Source: Sodaliphilus pleomorphus
GTDB lineage: Bacteria > Bacteroidota > Bacteroidia > Bacteroidales > Muribaculaceae
Direction of reading: 5' to 3'
DNA length: 64,000 bases
NCBI RefSeq assembly: GCF_009676955.1
Contig: NZ_CP045696.1
Coordinates: 558,001-622,000, forward strand
Part shown: one piece after another, positions 1 through 6,991 of the stretch
How positions within the stretch are numbered: the first letter of the stretch is position 1
Layout of the letters: every line of letters starts with the position of its first letter
Made by a program: the position numbers and the translations under genes
The notes under the pieces: generated by a model
What the model was told of the DNA's origin: nothing
Database searches by the model: none
Seen by the model: only the letters and a program-made list of their open reading frames with translations

Positions 1-471
1 CTTCCTAACCTTGGTGATATAACGGTTCATCTCGTCGTCGACGATGTGGTTGCGGCCCTCGTACACGCCCTTTATATATCGCCGGCCGGCGTCGTAGGGC
101 ACGATGGCCTCGTCCCAGCCGTCGCTCTCGTCGTTGTTGGTGTCTTCGTAGGGCTGGCCGTGCCCCGAGAAGTGGATATACACCAGGTCGCCGGGGCGCG
201 TTTGGCTCGCCAGCCGTGCCAGGGCTCTCCTGATGGCCCGGGCGGTGGCATGGCGGTTGGTGAGCATGTCGACGGCAAAGCCTTGCCGCTTGAGTGTGGC
301 CGCCACGAGCGCGACATCGTTGGCCCCGTGTATGTTGTTCCAGTCGAGTTGTGCATGGGAGTGTGCCTGATAGCTCGACACGCCTATGAGCAAGGCGCGC
401 TTTGTGCCTGCCCACGCCGGCTGCAAGCAAGCCGCAACTGTGATGATGAGTAGTAGTACAAACTGTCTCAT
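1..471 (-). CDS. Secreted caspase-family (C14) protease, 3' end outside window
   Basis: The reading frame starts at ATG 471 and leaves the window at base 1, so only 157 codons are visible. An N-terminal signal peptide (about residues 1-21, hydrophobic VLLLIITVAACL then AWA) is followed by a caspase-like fold: KRALLIGVSSY as the first strand, then a helix, LVYIHFSGHG with the likely catalytic His at residue 104, and DEAIVPYD after it. In C14 enzymes and metacaspases the catalytic Cys lies further on, which here is outside the window, so activity cannot be judged. The signal peptide suggests export to the periplasm or beyond. The gene is divergent from the J-like operon that starts at 826. CAAATTTA at 517-524 reads as TAAATTTG on the minus strand, a plausible -7 box. 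Family call firm; substrate unknown. Confidence 0.85.
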   Translation of the reverse strand, partial: MRQFVLLLIITVAACLQPAWAGTKRALLIGVSSYQAHSHAQLDWNNIHGANDVALVAATLKRQGFAVDMLTNRHATARAIRRALARLASQTRPGDLVYIHFSGHGQPYEDTNNDESDGWDEAIVPYDAGRRYIKGVYEGRNHIVDDEMNRYITKVRK

Positions 472-825
472 GTGATTATTGCTTTTAAGCCATCGCCTCG
501 ATAAGTTTTCTTGCCCCAAATTTATAATAATATTTTCAATTCTATTGCAGGTATCGAGTCTTTTTCTGCCCTCAGGCCTCAGCTCCTCATTGCAACAGCT
601 ACACAAAAAAAATCGCATCTTCGAGTTAACCTTCGCTCGATTTATGACACTAAAAGGTGTAAACACCAACATTGCTCGCAATGACTATGAACGCAATACA
701 ACCACTATCGACCAGCTGCCGCGGCCCCACGAGATGATGCAGAAGCTGCAACACTCCCCCACTCGCTCCACAAACACAAATAAATCAATCAAAAATAACC
801 CAACTAAAGATTTATAAGCATAATT
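472..825. other. Intergenic region between divergent genes
   Basis: It holds a possible -7 box for the minus-strand caspase gene (517-524). On the plus strand an open frame covers 479-817; its last third (about 680-790) has codons that look coding, but the frame begins inside the promoter region and resembles nothing I know. It may be a remnant or chance. I see no clear -33/-7 pair for the plus-strand operon starting at 826. Confidence 0.4.
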
Positions 826-1341
826 ATGGTATTAGCAATATTCATGATGTGGCTGGCTTTCACAATACCAGCATGCTTCATTCTGTCAAACAAGCACCGT
901 GGCGCAGGCTACTACATTCTCGCAGTTCTTTTCCCCCCGATCGGGCTCATCGTCGCACCCTGCCTCAAGAAACTGCCCATTGAAAAGGGCATCAAGAAAC
1001 TGCCCATTGAAGAGGGCATAAGAAGCACACAATTAAGGGAATTTATGGTGTTTGTCGTCATGGTGTCGGCAATTATCGTTCTCGTTCTCGCGCAGTTCTT
1101 CCCCCTCGAATCCGAACTCCCCTCCATACGAATCACATTAATTCAACTCGTAATTTTCACAATACCAGCATGCTTCATTCTGCAAAACAAGCACCGTGGC
1201 GACGGCTACTACATTCTCGCAGTTTTTTTCCCCGTGATCGGGTTCATCGTCGCACTCTGCCTCAAGAAACTGCCAGCCGAAGAGCAACCGCAAATACAGG
1301 CCAATGACCTCGACATCACAAAAGAAAAAAAGCAACAATGA
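826..1341 (+). CDS. Small membrane protein with two copies of an IPAC two-helix module
   Basis: A 171-aa protein not recognised as a named family. It contains the same 38-40 residue hydrophobic unit twice (about residues 12-51 and 111-150). Each unit has the pattern IPAC-FIL-x-NKHRG-x-GYYILAV-x-FP-x-IG-x-IVA-x-CLKKLP, that is, two short membrane helices joined by a basic loop with KHRG. A third hydrophobic segment lies between (MVFVVMVSAIIVLVLAQFF). The acidic/polar tail PAEEQPQIQA-DLDITKE is almost the same as the tail of the next gene. It overlaps the next gene by four bases (ATGA), so co-translation is likely. The helix-basic-loop-helix layout loosely recalls small superinfection-immunity-type proteins; that is a guess. 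Start ATG 826. Confidence 0.6.
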   Translation: MVLAIFMMWLAFTIPACFILSNKHRGAGYYILAVLFPPIGLIVAPCLKKLPIEKGIKKLPIEEGIRSTQLREFMVFVVMVSAIIVLVLAQFFPLESELPSIRITLIQLVIFTIPACFILQNKHRGDGYYILAVFFPVIGFIVALCLKKLPAEEQPQIQANDLDITKEKKQQ

Positions 1342-1970
1342 ACAACTACTATGATGTGCTAGGGCTAACAGCCTTCGAAAGCAGCCAAGAAACCATAGAG
1401 CAGGCCTACAAAGAGGGCACACAAAGGATGAGCGAGGTCATCAATAGTGACTGGGCAGGCCAACTCGTCCTTTTCAACGAAGCCTACTTGGTGCTCAGCG
1501 ACGTGGCATTGAAACAGCACTACGACTATAGTCTGCGCTACAACTCACCAAGCACCTATCTTGAGCAAGGCATCGAGGAAAAAAGGAAACGGGCCAAGGC
1601 GTTTGTAGAGTCAAAGCTGTCACTAACCGTACCGCTAAGGAAAGAAAGCTCAATGAGCACACTAGTCAAGGTGCTTATCGTCGTGGCAGTGGCAATGCTG
1701 TGTGCAATCCTCACCGCCCTCGTTCAGGACTCCCTCCCCGACAGCGACCTACCATTCATGCGAGCATTAATTATGTGGATCGTCATCACAACACCAGCAT
1801 GCCTCATTCTGGCAAAGAAGGACCGTGGCGCAGGTTTCTACATTCTCGCATTTCTCATCCCCCTCGTCGGGCTCATCGTCGCACTCTGCCTCAAGAAACT
1901 GCCAGCCGAAGAGCAACCGCAAACACAGGCCGTGGACCTCGACATCACTAAAGAAACACTCAAAAAATGA
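1338..1970 (+). CDS. J-like domain (no HPD) fused to TM segment and one IPAC module
   Basis: A 210-aa protein. Residues 2-66 look like a DnaJ J-domain: NYYDVLGL (helix I), ETIEQAYKEGTQ (helix II), LVLFNEAYLVLSD and HYDYSL (helices III-IV). The HPD tripeptide between helices II and III, needed to stimulate DnaK in true J proteins, is absent; the loop reads RMSEVINSD. A basic linker (EEKRKRAKAF) leads to a membrane helix (KVLIVVAVAMLCAI), then one IPAC module (about residues 145-190) and a tail almost identical to that of the upstream gene. It overlaps both neighbours by ATGA, which makes a tight three-gene operon. Role unknown; it may be a membrane scaffold or a J-decoy. The domain call rests on pattern only. 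Confidence 0.65.
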   Translation: MNNYYDVLGLTAFESSQETIEQAYKEGTQRMSEVINSDWAGQLVLFNEAYLVLSDVALKQHYDYSLRYNSPSTYLEQGIEEKRKRAKAFVESKLSLTVPLRKESSMSTLVKVLIVVAVAMLCAILTALVQDSLPDSDLPFMRALIMWIVITTPACLILAKKDRGAGFYILAFLIPLVGLIVALCLKKLPAEEQPQTQAVDLDITKETLKK

Positions 1971-2989
1971 CCAACTACTACGACACTTTGGGGCTTCCTG
2001 ACTATGAAAATAGCCAGGAAGTCATCAAGCAGGCCTACAAGCGTGGCACACAACGGCTGAGCGAGGCGGCCACGGGCAATAGCGACGTGGCGGCCCAGCT
2101 CATTCGCCTGAACGAAGCCTTCTTGGTGCTCAGCGACGTGGACCTGAAACAGCACTACGACGACTGCCTGCGCTACAACTTGCCAAGCACCTATCTCGAG
2201 CAAGCTATCGAGGCCAGAAGAAAGCGGGCCAAGGCATTTATCGAGTCAAAGCTGTCAACACCCCCTCCTTTCAGGAAAAAGCGCTCGATGAGCACACCAG
2301 TCAAGGTGCTCATCGTCGTGGCAGTGGCAATGCTGTGTGGAGGAGTAATCAAGAATCTCGTGCGCTCGGCACAAAGGGAGTCACCCGTCGAGCAACTCAC
2401 GGCCTCGGCCGTGGAGCTTGGCAGCTATGTTCCCGATGGCGACTGGAATCGCTATGAACTCGGCGAGGCCTTCACCATCTCTATTCCAGGCACAATGGAG
2501 CTCATGCCAACCTACGAGTCCTTTGCCACGTCCATGGGCAGCAATTTCACGGCAATCGACTACAACGAGGCTGTATTTAGACGTGGAAGGCGCTTCATGT
2601 CGGCAAACAACGGCCACGACACCTATTGCTGCGTGGCCATTTTTCATGCCTCACTCTCCCCTGGCGATGGCGAATCGCACGACCAAGCACCCGACATCAT
2701 CCCCTACATCAAAGACAATATGCATGCCCTCATCGAAAACGAGGTGTCCCCCTACAGCCTTATAGAGCAACCCTCCTATCGCTGGGTGGACATTGCCGGA
2801 ACCAAGGCTGTAGAGGCAAGCTACAGTCGAACTGGCGATGACGGCCCCACCACCTGCCGGTTCTATCTGCTGCAAAACTATGACGAGATAGCCAAAGTGG
2901 TCGTCGCCTATCGGGAAAAAGATGCCGACCTGTGGAAAGACGATCTGGATAAGGTGATAAGCACCTTTGAGTGGAACAACCCTAAATGA
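1967..2989 (+). CDS. J-like domain (no HPD), TM helix and PsbP/DUF1795-like C-terminal domain
   Basis: A 340-aa paralogue of the previous protein over its first 120 residues: NYYDTLGL, VIKQAYKRGTQ, LIRLNEAFLVLSD, QHYDDCL. Again the HPD turn is missing. The linker EARRKRAKAF and the membrane helix KVLIVVAVAMLCGG are nearly identical to the upstream copy. The IPAC module is replaced by a roughly 200-residue domain (about 140-340) starting GDWNRYELGEAFTISIPGTMEL and ending DLDKVISTFEWN. Its layout resembles PsbP/MOG1/DUF1795-type lipoprotein domains, which sense or bind small ligands in other systems; this is inference. Topology is probably an N-terminal cytosolic J-like domain and an exported C-terminal domain. 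Start overlaps the previous stop by four bases. Confidence 0.65.
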   Translation: MTNYYDTLGLPDYENSQEVIKQAYKRGTQRLSEAATGNSDVAAQLIRLNEAFLVLSDVDLKQHYDDCLRYNLPSTYLEQAIEARRKRAKAFIESKLSTPPPFRKKRSMSTPVKVLIVVAVAMLCGGVIKNLVRSAQRESPVEQLTASAVELGSYVPDGDWNRYELGEAFTISIPGTMELMPTYESFATSMGSNFTAIDYNEAVFRRGRRFMSANNGHDTYCCVAIFHASLSPGDGESHDQAPDIIPYIKDNMHALIENEVSPYSLIEQPSYRWVDIAGTKAVEASYSRTGDDGPTTCRFYLLQNYDEIAKVVVAYREKDADLWKDDLDKVISTFEWNNPK

Positions 2990-3203
2990 TGCCTGACTGC
3001 GTCAGTCAAAAGAGATAAAACCTAATTTTCTTGTAATCAACATTCTGCACCTTTCGAGCCACCCAAAATTGGGGTGACACTAAAGGTACCTTAAATCTAT
3101 TTGCACCGAGGGCATTGTGCGGCACCGAAAATTGTTGGAGAATTTTGCACCAGCCTTCTCAGCTGTAGCTTTAGCCGCCTGGGAGCAATAGGACTGGATA
3201 TGA

Positions 3204-3238
3204 CAAGAGGAGGCTGCCTGGGTGGCAATCTCCTCTTG
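3204..3238 (-). terminator. Inverted repeat downstream of the PepSY-like gene
   Basis: A perfect 9-bp inverted repeat (3204-3212 with 3230-3238, CAAGAGGAG/CTCCTCTTG) sits 25 bases beyond the stop of the minus-strand gene at 3263. It has no clear T run, so termination is only a suggestion. Confidence 0.35.
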
Positions 3239-3262
3239 CTTGAAATGATTTGGGACTACGGC

Positions 3263-3712
3263 TCAGGTGTCGATATCTATTACTTTGAAATTCTTGTTGA
3301 AGGTGAGCTCGAGTCCTGTAGAAAGCTGCACCTCATAGCCCGATCGAGCTTTCTCAATCTGCACGATGGTGGCACCCGAGTAGTTCTTTCTCACATAGTT
3401 CTTGATAGCCGAAGGTACGAGAGCCGCAGGCACCCTCGACTTCTTGCAGTCAATCTCGGTCCAATTGCCATTGCGGTCAAATTCCAATTTCTCACCCGAG
3501 GCAAACACCACGTCGTAGGACTTTCCCACAAACTGTCTTTCTACTGTGACCACAGCAACATTCTTGCCTCTGAAATGGGTGTTGACTACTTGCTTTGCCC
3601 TTGCGGGGAGCTCTCTGACGGTGATAGGCTTGTCGTTGCCGGCAATTGCAGGCGTTTGATAGGCAAGGACTCCCAACAGCGCCATGCAAAAAAATCGAAT
3701 CATCGTTTTCAT
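3263..3712 (-). CDS. Periplasmic PepSY-like (DUF2874) protein
   Basis: A 149-aa exported protein: signal peptide about 1-24 (MIRFFCMALLGVLAYQTPAIA), then two similar halves of about 55 residues. The halves share the pattern 'helix with LP..., strand V-E/KARSGYEV, strand F-G-KLEFD-NGNW' (RQFVGKSYDVVFASGEKLEF and KARSGYEVQLSTGLELTF). This is the PepSY-like/DUF2874 fold common in Bacteroidales, often found as small periplasmic proteins near two-component systems; no such partner is next to it here. The -7 box reads TACCTTTG on the minus strand (CAAAGGTA, 3755-3762), about 45 bases before ATG 3712. Exact function unknown. Confidence 0.75.
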   Translation of the reverse strand: MKTMIRFFCMALLGVLAYQTPAIAGNDKPITVRELPARAKQVVNTHFRGKNVAVVTVERQFVGKSYDVVFASGEKLEFDRNGNWTEIDCKKSRVPAALVPSAIKNYVRKNYSGATIVQIEKARSGYEVQLSTGLELTFNKNFKVIDIDT

Positions 3713-3754
3713 TGTTCTTTATTCTTTAATTTATTCTTTAATTTCTAATCGACA

Positions 3755-3762
3755 CAAAGGTA
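3755..3762 (-). promoter_or_regulatory. -7 box for the PepSY-like gene
   Basis: CAAAGGTA on the plus strand is TACCTTTG on the minus strand, matching the Bacteroidetes -7 consensus TAnnTTTG. A CAAA at 3775-3778 is too close for a good -33 element. Confidence 0.5.
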
Positions 3763-3961
3763 GTCATTAGGTCGCAAATTTCTATATTGGCACGTGCTAA
3801 TTCCAATTAGAAGTGCAAAACTCTGCGGTGCATTAAAACATGAAAAACACCGCGGAGGTTTGCCTTGCGGCTGGGGGCGCGAAGCCCCCAAAGAGCATTG
3901 GCGGATAACTTAAGCAATACAAAAAAAGAGGAGATCTTTCGTTCCCCTCCCTAAGATTAAT

Positions 3962-3969
3962 TAATTTTG
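3962..3969 (+). promoter_or_regulatory. -7 box of IS30 transposase, copy 1
   Basis: TAATTTTG matches TAnnTTTG and ends only 7 bases before ATG 3977, so the transposase mRNA would be nearly leaderless, which may help to keep expression low. The same motif stands in copy 2. Confidence 0.5.
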
Positions 3970-3976
3970 TATTGTG

Positions 3977-4924
3977 ATGTATAAACAATTAACCTCGGAG
4001 CAAAGATACACAATAAGTGTGCTACTCCAAACGAAATTCTCACTTAGTTTCATAGCCGAGACTATTGGTGTGTCAGTAAGCACGGTTTCTCGTGAGCGAA
4101 GGCGTAATTCTAATGCTAAAGGCGTTTATGACGCACGTACGGCCGTATTGAAAGTCAAACGACGCAAGGCCAGGACACCTGGCAATCGCCGTATCGCTCC
4201 CTATGTACGCAGCCGTGTTTTTGAACTTATCCGTAAGGAGCAGTGGTCGCCGGAGGAAGTCGCCGGATGGCTTGGCAAGAAAGAGGGCATCACGGTGTCC
4301 AAGTCAACCATATACAACTGGATAGCGGCCCTTTCCCCACATTACGGGGACAACATCCGAAAGCACCTCAGGCATGGAGGCAGACCAAGGCAAAAGTCCT
4401 TGCTTACCACCAAGGCGCATATTCCCAACCGCCTCTCCATTGACGAAAGACCGGAAACGGACTATGGACAGACCATAGGAGACTGGGAGATGGACACCAT
4501 CGTAGGAAAGGAAGGCAAAGGTGCCATCGTTACTCTGGTTGAGAGGAGGAGCTGCTTTATGCTCATGGAGAAACTCGATACGGGAAAGCAGGCCGTTCCA
4601 CTGGCATATGCCGTGGTGAGACTCATACGGGAGAGCGGGTTGCCTGTAAGGTCGATAACGACAGACAACGGGCCGGAGTTTGCCGCACACGAAATCATTG
4701 CGAGGGAACTTAACACGAAAGTTTACTTCGCACATCCGTACTGCTCGTGGGAGAAGGGAGCTATCGAGAACATGAACGGGCTCATCAGGCAATATATTCC
4801 GAAGAAGACGGACTTTAGGGGAATTTCAAGGCTATATGTCAAGAGCATCATCGAAAAATTAAACAACAGGCCAAGAAAGAAAAACGGATTTCGAAAGCCC
4901 AAAGACATGATTAAAGAAAAATAG
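3977..4924 (+). CDS. IS30-family transposase (copy 1)
   Basis: A 315-aa DDE transposase. The N-terminal half carries helix-turn-helix segments (LTSEQRYTISVLLQ, SLSFIAETIGVSVSTVSRE), which bind the terminal repeats. The catalytic core shows DWEMDTIVG (first Asp), SITTDNGPEF (second Asp) and ENMNGLIRQY (Glu), the IS30 DDE signature. A GTG one codon upstream (3974) is also in frame, but ATG 3977 matches the start of copy 2, so it is preferred. No frameshift or internal stop: the protein looks intact and the element is probably active. It differs from copy 2 at only a few residues (for example T/K, S/A and Y/N replacements). Confidence 0.95.
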   Translation: MYKQLTSEQRYTISVLLQTKFSLSFIAETIGVSVSTVSRERRRNSNAKGVYDARTAVLKVKRRKARTPGNRRIAPYVRSRVFELIRKEQWSPEEVAGWLGKKEGITVSKSTIYNWIAALSPHYGDNIRKHLRHGGRPRQKSLLTTKAHIPNRLSIDERPETDYGQTIGDWEMDTIVGKEGKGAIVTLVERRSCFMLMEKLDTGKQAVPLAYAVVRLIRESGLPVRSITTDNGPEFAAHEIIARELNTKVYFAHPYCSWEKGAIENMNGLIRQYIPKKTDFRGISRLYVKSIIEKLNNRPRKKNGFRKPKDMIKEK

Positions 4925-4954
4925 CGTAACTTTGCACTTGCTTCTGGAATCCGC

Positions 4955-5316
4955 CACGAAGAAATATAGGTTAAAGAATACAAAATTTGCGGGCTTGTCG
5001 CTGGCATGAAATCATGTAATCAACAGCGTTCACAATAAATTGCAAGATAGGATTTTAGACGTGTGGACAGTAGCAGCGATTGGGTTTGCCCCACGGTCAA
5101 CCAGTTATTAAAAGCAAAGAGGGTTAAAAATGCTCAATTTCAATGCAAAAAGTTGTAAAAAACGGATAATTATCATATTTTTGCTGTGAGATGAACATAA
5201 CCACAATTCAAGCAGGCGCAACCTGAGCCACAAGGCCGACTATTGCAGGCTCGACAATGGTGGAGAGGAGTCATCGACAACTTGTTTTTTAATCCTTCAA
5301 TTCAAAACATAAAACT
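4955..5316 (+). other. Intergenic: IS flank, promoter and 5' leader of the kinase operon
   Basis: After the IS target duplication this 360-bp stretch holds no gene I can support. At 5153-5183 there is a promoter (GTTG, 20 nt, TATTTTTG). It is followed by a leader of about 130 nt that contains a T run at 5284-5290, after ACTTG; ACAAG at 5232-5236 could pair with CTTGT at 5281-5285, so a weak attenuator is conceivable. Confidence 0.45.
5152..5183 (+). promoter_or_regulatory. Promoter of small peptide/PfkB kinase operon
   Basis: GTTG at 5152-5155 and TATTTTTG at 5176-5183 are separated by 20 nt, the usual spacing of Bacteroidetes primary-sigma promoters. The predicted transcript starts near 5190. 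Confidence 0.55.
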
Positions 5317-5412
5317 ATGAACAACAAGAAAGTGAACGGGCTGGCGCTGTCGTCGGTCATGGCCGTGGGCGTTGCCTACCTGGCCACCTACACAGGCAGA
5401 ATAAAGAACTAA
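5317..5412 (+). CDS. 31-aa single-pass membrane peptide
   Basis: ATG 5317 to TAA 5410-5412 encodes a 31-residue peptide: a basic start (MNNKKVNG), one hydrophobic stretch (LALSSVMAVGVAYLATY) and a polar basic end (TGRIKN). It lies between a good promoter and the sugar kinase, with 36 bases to the kinase ATG, and its codons match local usage. It could be a small membrane protein or a translated leader for the kinase. No family recognised. Confidence 0.5.
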   Translation: MNNKKVNGLALSSVMAVGVAYLATYTGRIKN

Positions 5413-5448
5413 GCAACAATCAACAATAACAACAAAACATACAGAATT

Positions 5449-6339
5449 ATGGATAACATCATTGTAGGCCTCGGTGAGGCCTTGTGGGACTGCCTGCCCG
5501 AGGGACGCAAACTGGGCGGAGCTCCTGCCAACTTTGCATTTCATGCAGCCCAATTCGGTTTCAATGCCTGTGCCGTGAGTGCCGTGGGCAACGATGCCCT
5601 GGGCGACGAGACCTTGAAGGCCTTCGACGCCAAGGGGCTCAACTACATCATGCCACGGGTCGACTACCCCACCGGCACCGTGAGCGTCGAGCTCGATGCC
5701 GAGGGCGTGCCCACCTACGACATCAAGCAGCAAGTGGCCTGGGACAACATTCCCTTCACTCCCGAGATTGAGGAGGCTGCCCGCCACTGCCAGGCCGTGT
5801 GTTTCGGGTCGCTCGCACAGCGCAGCCCTGTGTCGCACCACACCATAGCGCGCTTTCTCGATGCCACACCCAGCACGTGCCTCAAGATCTTCGACATCAA
5901 CTTGCGGCAGCGCTTCTACTCCAAAGAGGTGATAAAGGAGGGTCTCAAGCGTTGCGACATCTTGAAAATAAACGATGAGGAACTCGTCACGATAGGGCGC
6001 ATGTTTGGCTACCCCGGGCTCGACATGGAAAACAAGTGCTGGCTCATACTGGGCAAGTACAACCTCAAGATGCTGGTGCTCACGTGCGGCACCAACGGCA
6101 GCTACGTCTTCACTGCCGGCCAGCTGTCGATTCAGGAGACGCCCAAGGTGGCCGTGGCCGACACCGTGGGGGCCGGCGACAGCTTCACCGGCGCCTTTGC
6201 CGCCGCCACACTCAGCGGCATGCCAGTGAACCAGGCCCACGAGCTGGCTGTGAAGGTGAGCGCCTATGTGTGCACCCAGAACGGAGCCATGCCTGCACTG
6301 CCCCGCGAGCTCACAGAGCAAGTGAAATGTCACAAATAA
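5449..6339 (+). CDS. PfkB-family carbohydrate kinase, probably fructokinase
   Basis: A 296-aa ribokinase/PfkB-type sugar kinase. The N-terminal part has the substrate-side motif GEALWDCLPEG-KLGGAPANFAFH typical of fructokinases; residues 238-245 read DTVGAGDS with the catalytic base Asp244 and the GAG anion hole for ATP gamma-phosphate transfer. It would phosphorylate a cytosolic hexose, most likely fructose to fructose-6-phosphate. Length is normal for the family (about 290-310). It follows the 31-aa peptide by 36 bases. No transporter or glycoside hydrolase is adjacent, so the sugar cannot be fixed from context. Family certain, substrate less so. Confidence 0.9.
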   Translation: MDNIIVGLGEALWDCLPEGRKLGGAPANFAFHAAQFGFNACAVSAVGNDALGDETLKAFDAKGLNYIMPRVDYPTGTVSVELDAEGVPTYDIKQQVAWDNIPFTPEIEEAARHCQAVCFGSLAQRSPVSHHTIARFLDATPSTCLKIFDINLRQRFYSKEVIKEGLKRCDILKINDEELVTIGRMFGYPGLDMENKCWLILGKYNLKMLVLTCGTNGSYVFTAGQLSIQETPKVAVADTVGAGDSFTGAFAAATLSGMPVNQAHELAVKVSAYVCTQNGAMPALPRELTEQVKCHK

Positions 6340-6375
6340 CCGGCACAAATGGGCAATAGAGCCAAAAATTATTTG

Positions 6376-6383
6376 TAACTTTG
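6376..6383 (+). promoter_or_regulatory. -7 box for the structured-leader gene
   Basis: TAACTTTG is an exact match to TAnnTTTG. Transcription would start near 6388, almost at the first base of the folded leader. No convincing -33 element at the usual spacing. Confidence 0.55.
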
Positions 6384-6385
6384 TA

Positions 6386-6454
6386 GGGTGGCAAGCAAGG
6401 CTGCGGTGTCGACGGCCCTGTGCAGGGCGAAACCCCAGCCTTACTGGGCCACCC
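6386..6454 (+). ncRNA. Foldable 5' leader RNA, possible cis-regulatory element
   Basis: Three nested complementary pairs fit one fold: GGGTGGC (6386-6392) with GCCACCC (6448-6454); AAGGCTG (6397-6403) with CAGCCTT (6436-6442); and GCCCT (6415-6419) with AGGGC (6424-6428). All pairs are perfect. The element starts at the predicted transcription start and ends 44 bases before the ATG at 6499. It does not match a riboswitch class that I know. It could be a protein- or ligand-binding leader of the small gene that follows. Confidence 0.45.
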
Positions 6455-6498
6455 AAAGTTTTTCAAAAAAGTACAACTCACATTTTTCTAAATCGATT

Positions 6499-6834
6499 AT
6501 GGCAAACAAACGTCAATTGAAGAAAGCAATCAAGTATGCTTGCGGCGAGATCGCAGGTCAGTGCATCGTTGCAGCCAACACTCTCGAGAATACCGACGTC
6601 GACCAGTGGGACAACATCGTCATCAACGTCGCCCTGCTGCAGCAAGAGGCTGTGAACCGCGTCTCGGTCGACTATGACAAGACACCAAGCGACTTCGAAA
6701 ACAGGAAAGCCTACAACAAGGCTCGCCGCGCCTATTTCAAGCAAGTGGAAAAGGCTCTGGCCGACTACATGCACACCCAGACCGAAAAGGTGGTAGAGGC
6801 CATGAACGCGCTCATGCCCAAGGCCCAGAAATAA
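6499..6834 (+). CDS. Small conserved-looking alpha-helical protein, function unknown
   Basis: A 111-aa soluble protein starting MANKRQLKKAIKYACGEIAGQC. It is rich in Lys, Ala and Glu and appears all-helical, with no signal peptide or membrane segment. ATG 6499 is preferred over an in-frame start at 6388 because the latter would put the folded leader inside the coding region. It resembles small cytosolic proteins of unknown role in Bacteroidales, but I cannot name the family. It is preceded by a structured leader and followed by the PlsC-like gene, whose upstream tail repeats part of this gene's leader. Confidence 0.65.
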   Translation: MANKRQLKKAIKYACGEIAGQCIVAANTLENTDVDQWDNIVINVALLQQEAVNRVSVDYDKTPSDFENRKAYNKARRAYFKQVEKALADYMHTQTEKVVEAMNALMPKAQK

Positions 6835-6894
6835 CAGGCCCACGCAAGCATGTGGCTTGAGACAAGAGCAATACTGCACGTCCCCACAAGCCAA

Positions 6895-6946
6895 GCAGCA
6901 CAAAGCCGCCCCCCCCAAAAAAAGAGCATGGCAGGCTTTGTGCTGC
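6895..6946 (+). other. Strong 13-bp inverted repeat upstream of the acyltransferase
   Basis: GCAGCACAAAGCC (6895-6907) and its exact complement (6934-6946) enclose a 26-nt loop with a C8 run and an A7 run. No T run follows in either direction, so it is not a classic terminator. It may be part of the leader of the gene at 6992 or an mRNA 3' end of the gene before it. Confidence 0.45.
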
Positions 6947-6991
6947 CAGCAGTGGGTGGCCATCGAGGTTTTAAAAGATACAACTCACATT

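Larger units (their letters stand above)
3794..4954 (+). mobile_element. IS30-family insertion sequence, copy 1 (1161 bp)
   Basis: Ends were set by comparing this copy with the second at 51032-52192: identity starts at GTGCTAATTCC and stops at GGAATCCGC, giving 1161 bp in both. The two ends are imperfect inverted repeats (about 17 of 26 positions match, best around ATTCCA and AAGTGCAAA). Flanks are CAC at 3791-3793 and CAC at 4955-4957, consistent with a 3-bp target duplication, as is usual for IS30 elements. A hairpin (3872-3890, GGGGGC/GCCCCC) lies between the left end and the transposase, and may block incoming transcription. TAACTTTG at 4927-4934 near the right end points outward. Confidence 0.9.

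Noticed and set aside
479..817. A 112-codon plus-strand frame before the J-like operon
   Set aside because: Starts inside a promoter region, mixed composition, no recognisable motif. Kept only as a note in the intergenic entry.
6857..6991. N-terminal extension of the PlsC-like protein to 6857
   Set aside because: The stretch holds a perfect 13-bp hairpin and homopolymer runs and gives an odd Gln/Cys/Pro-rich peptide absent from the family.
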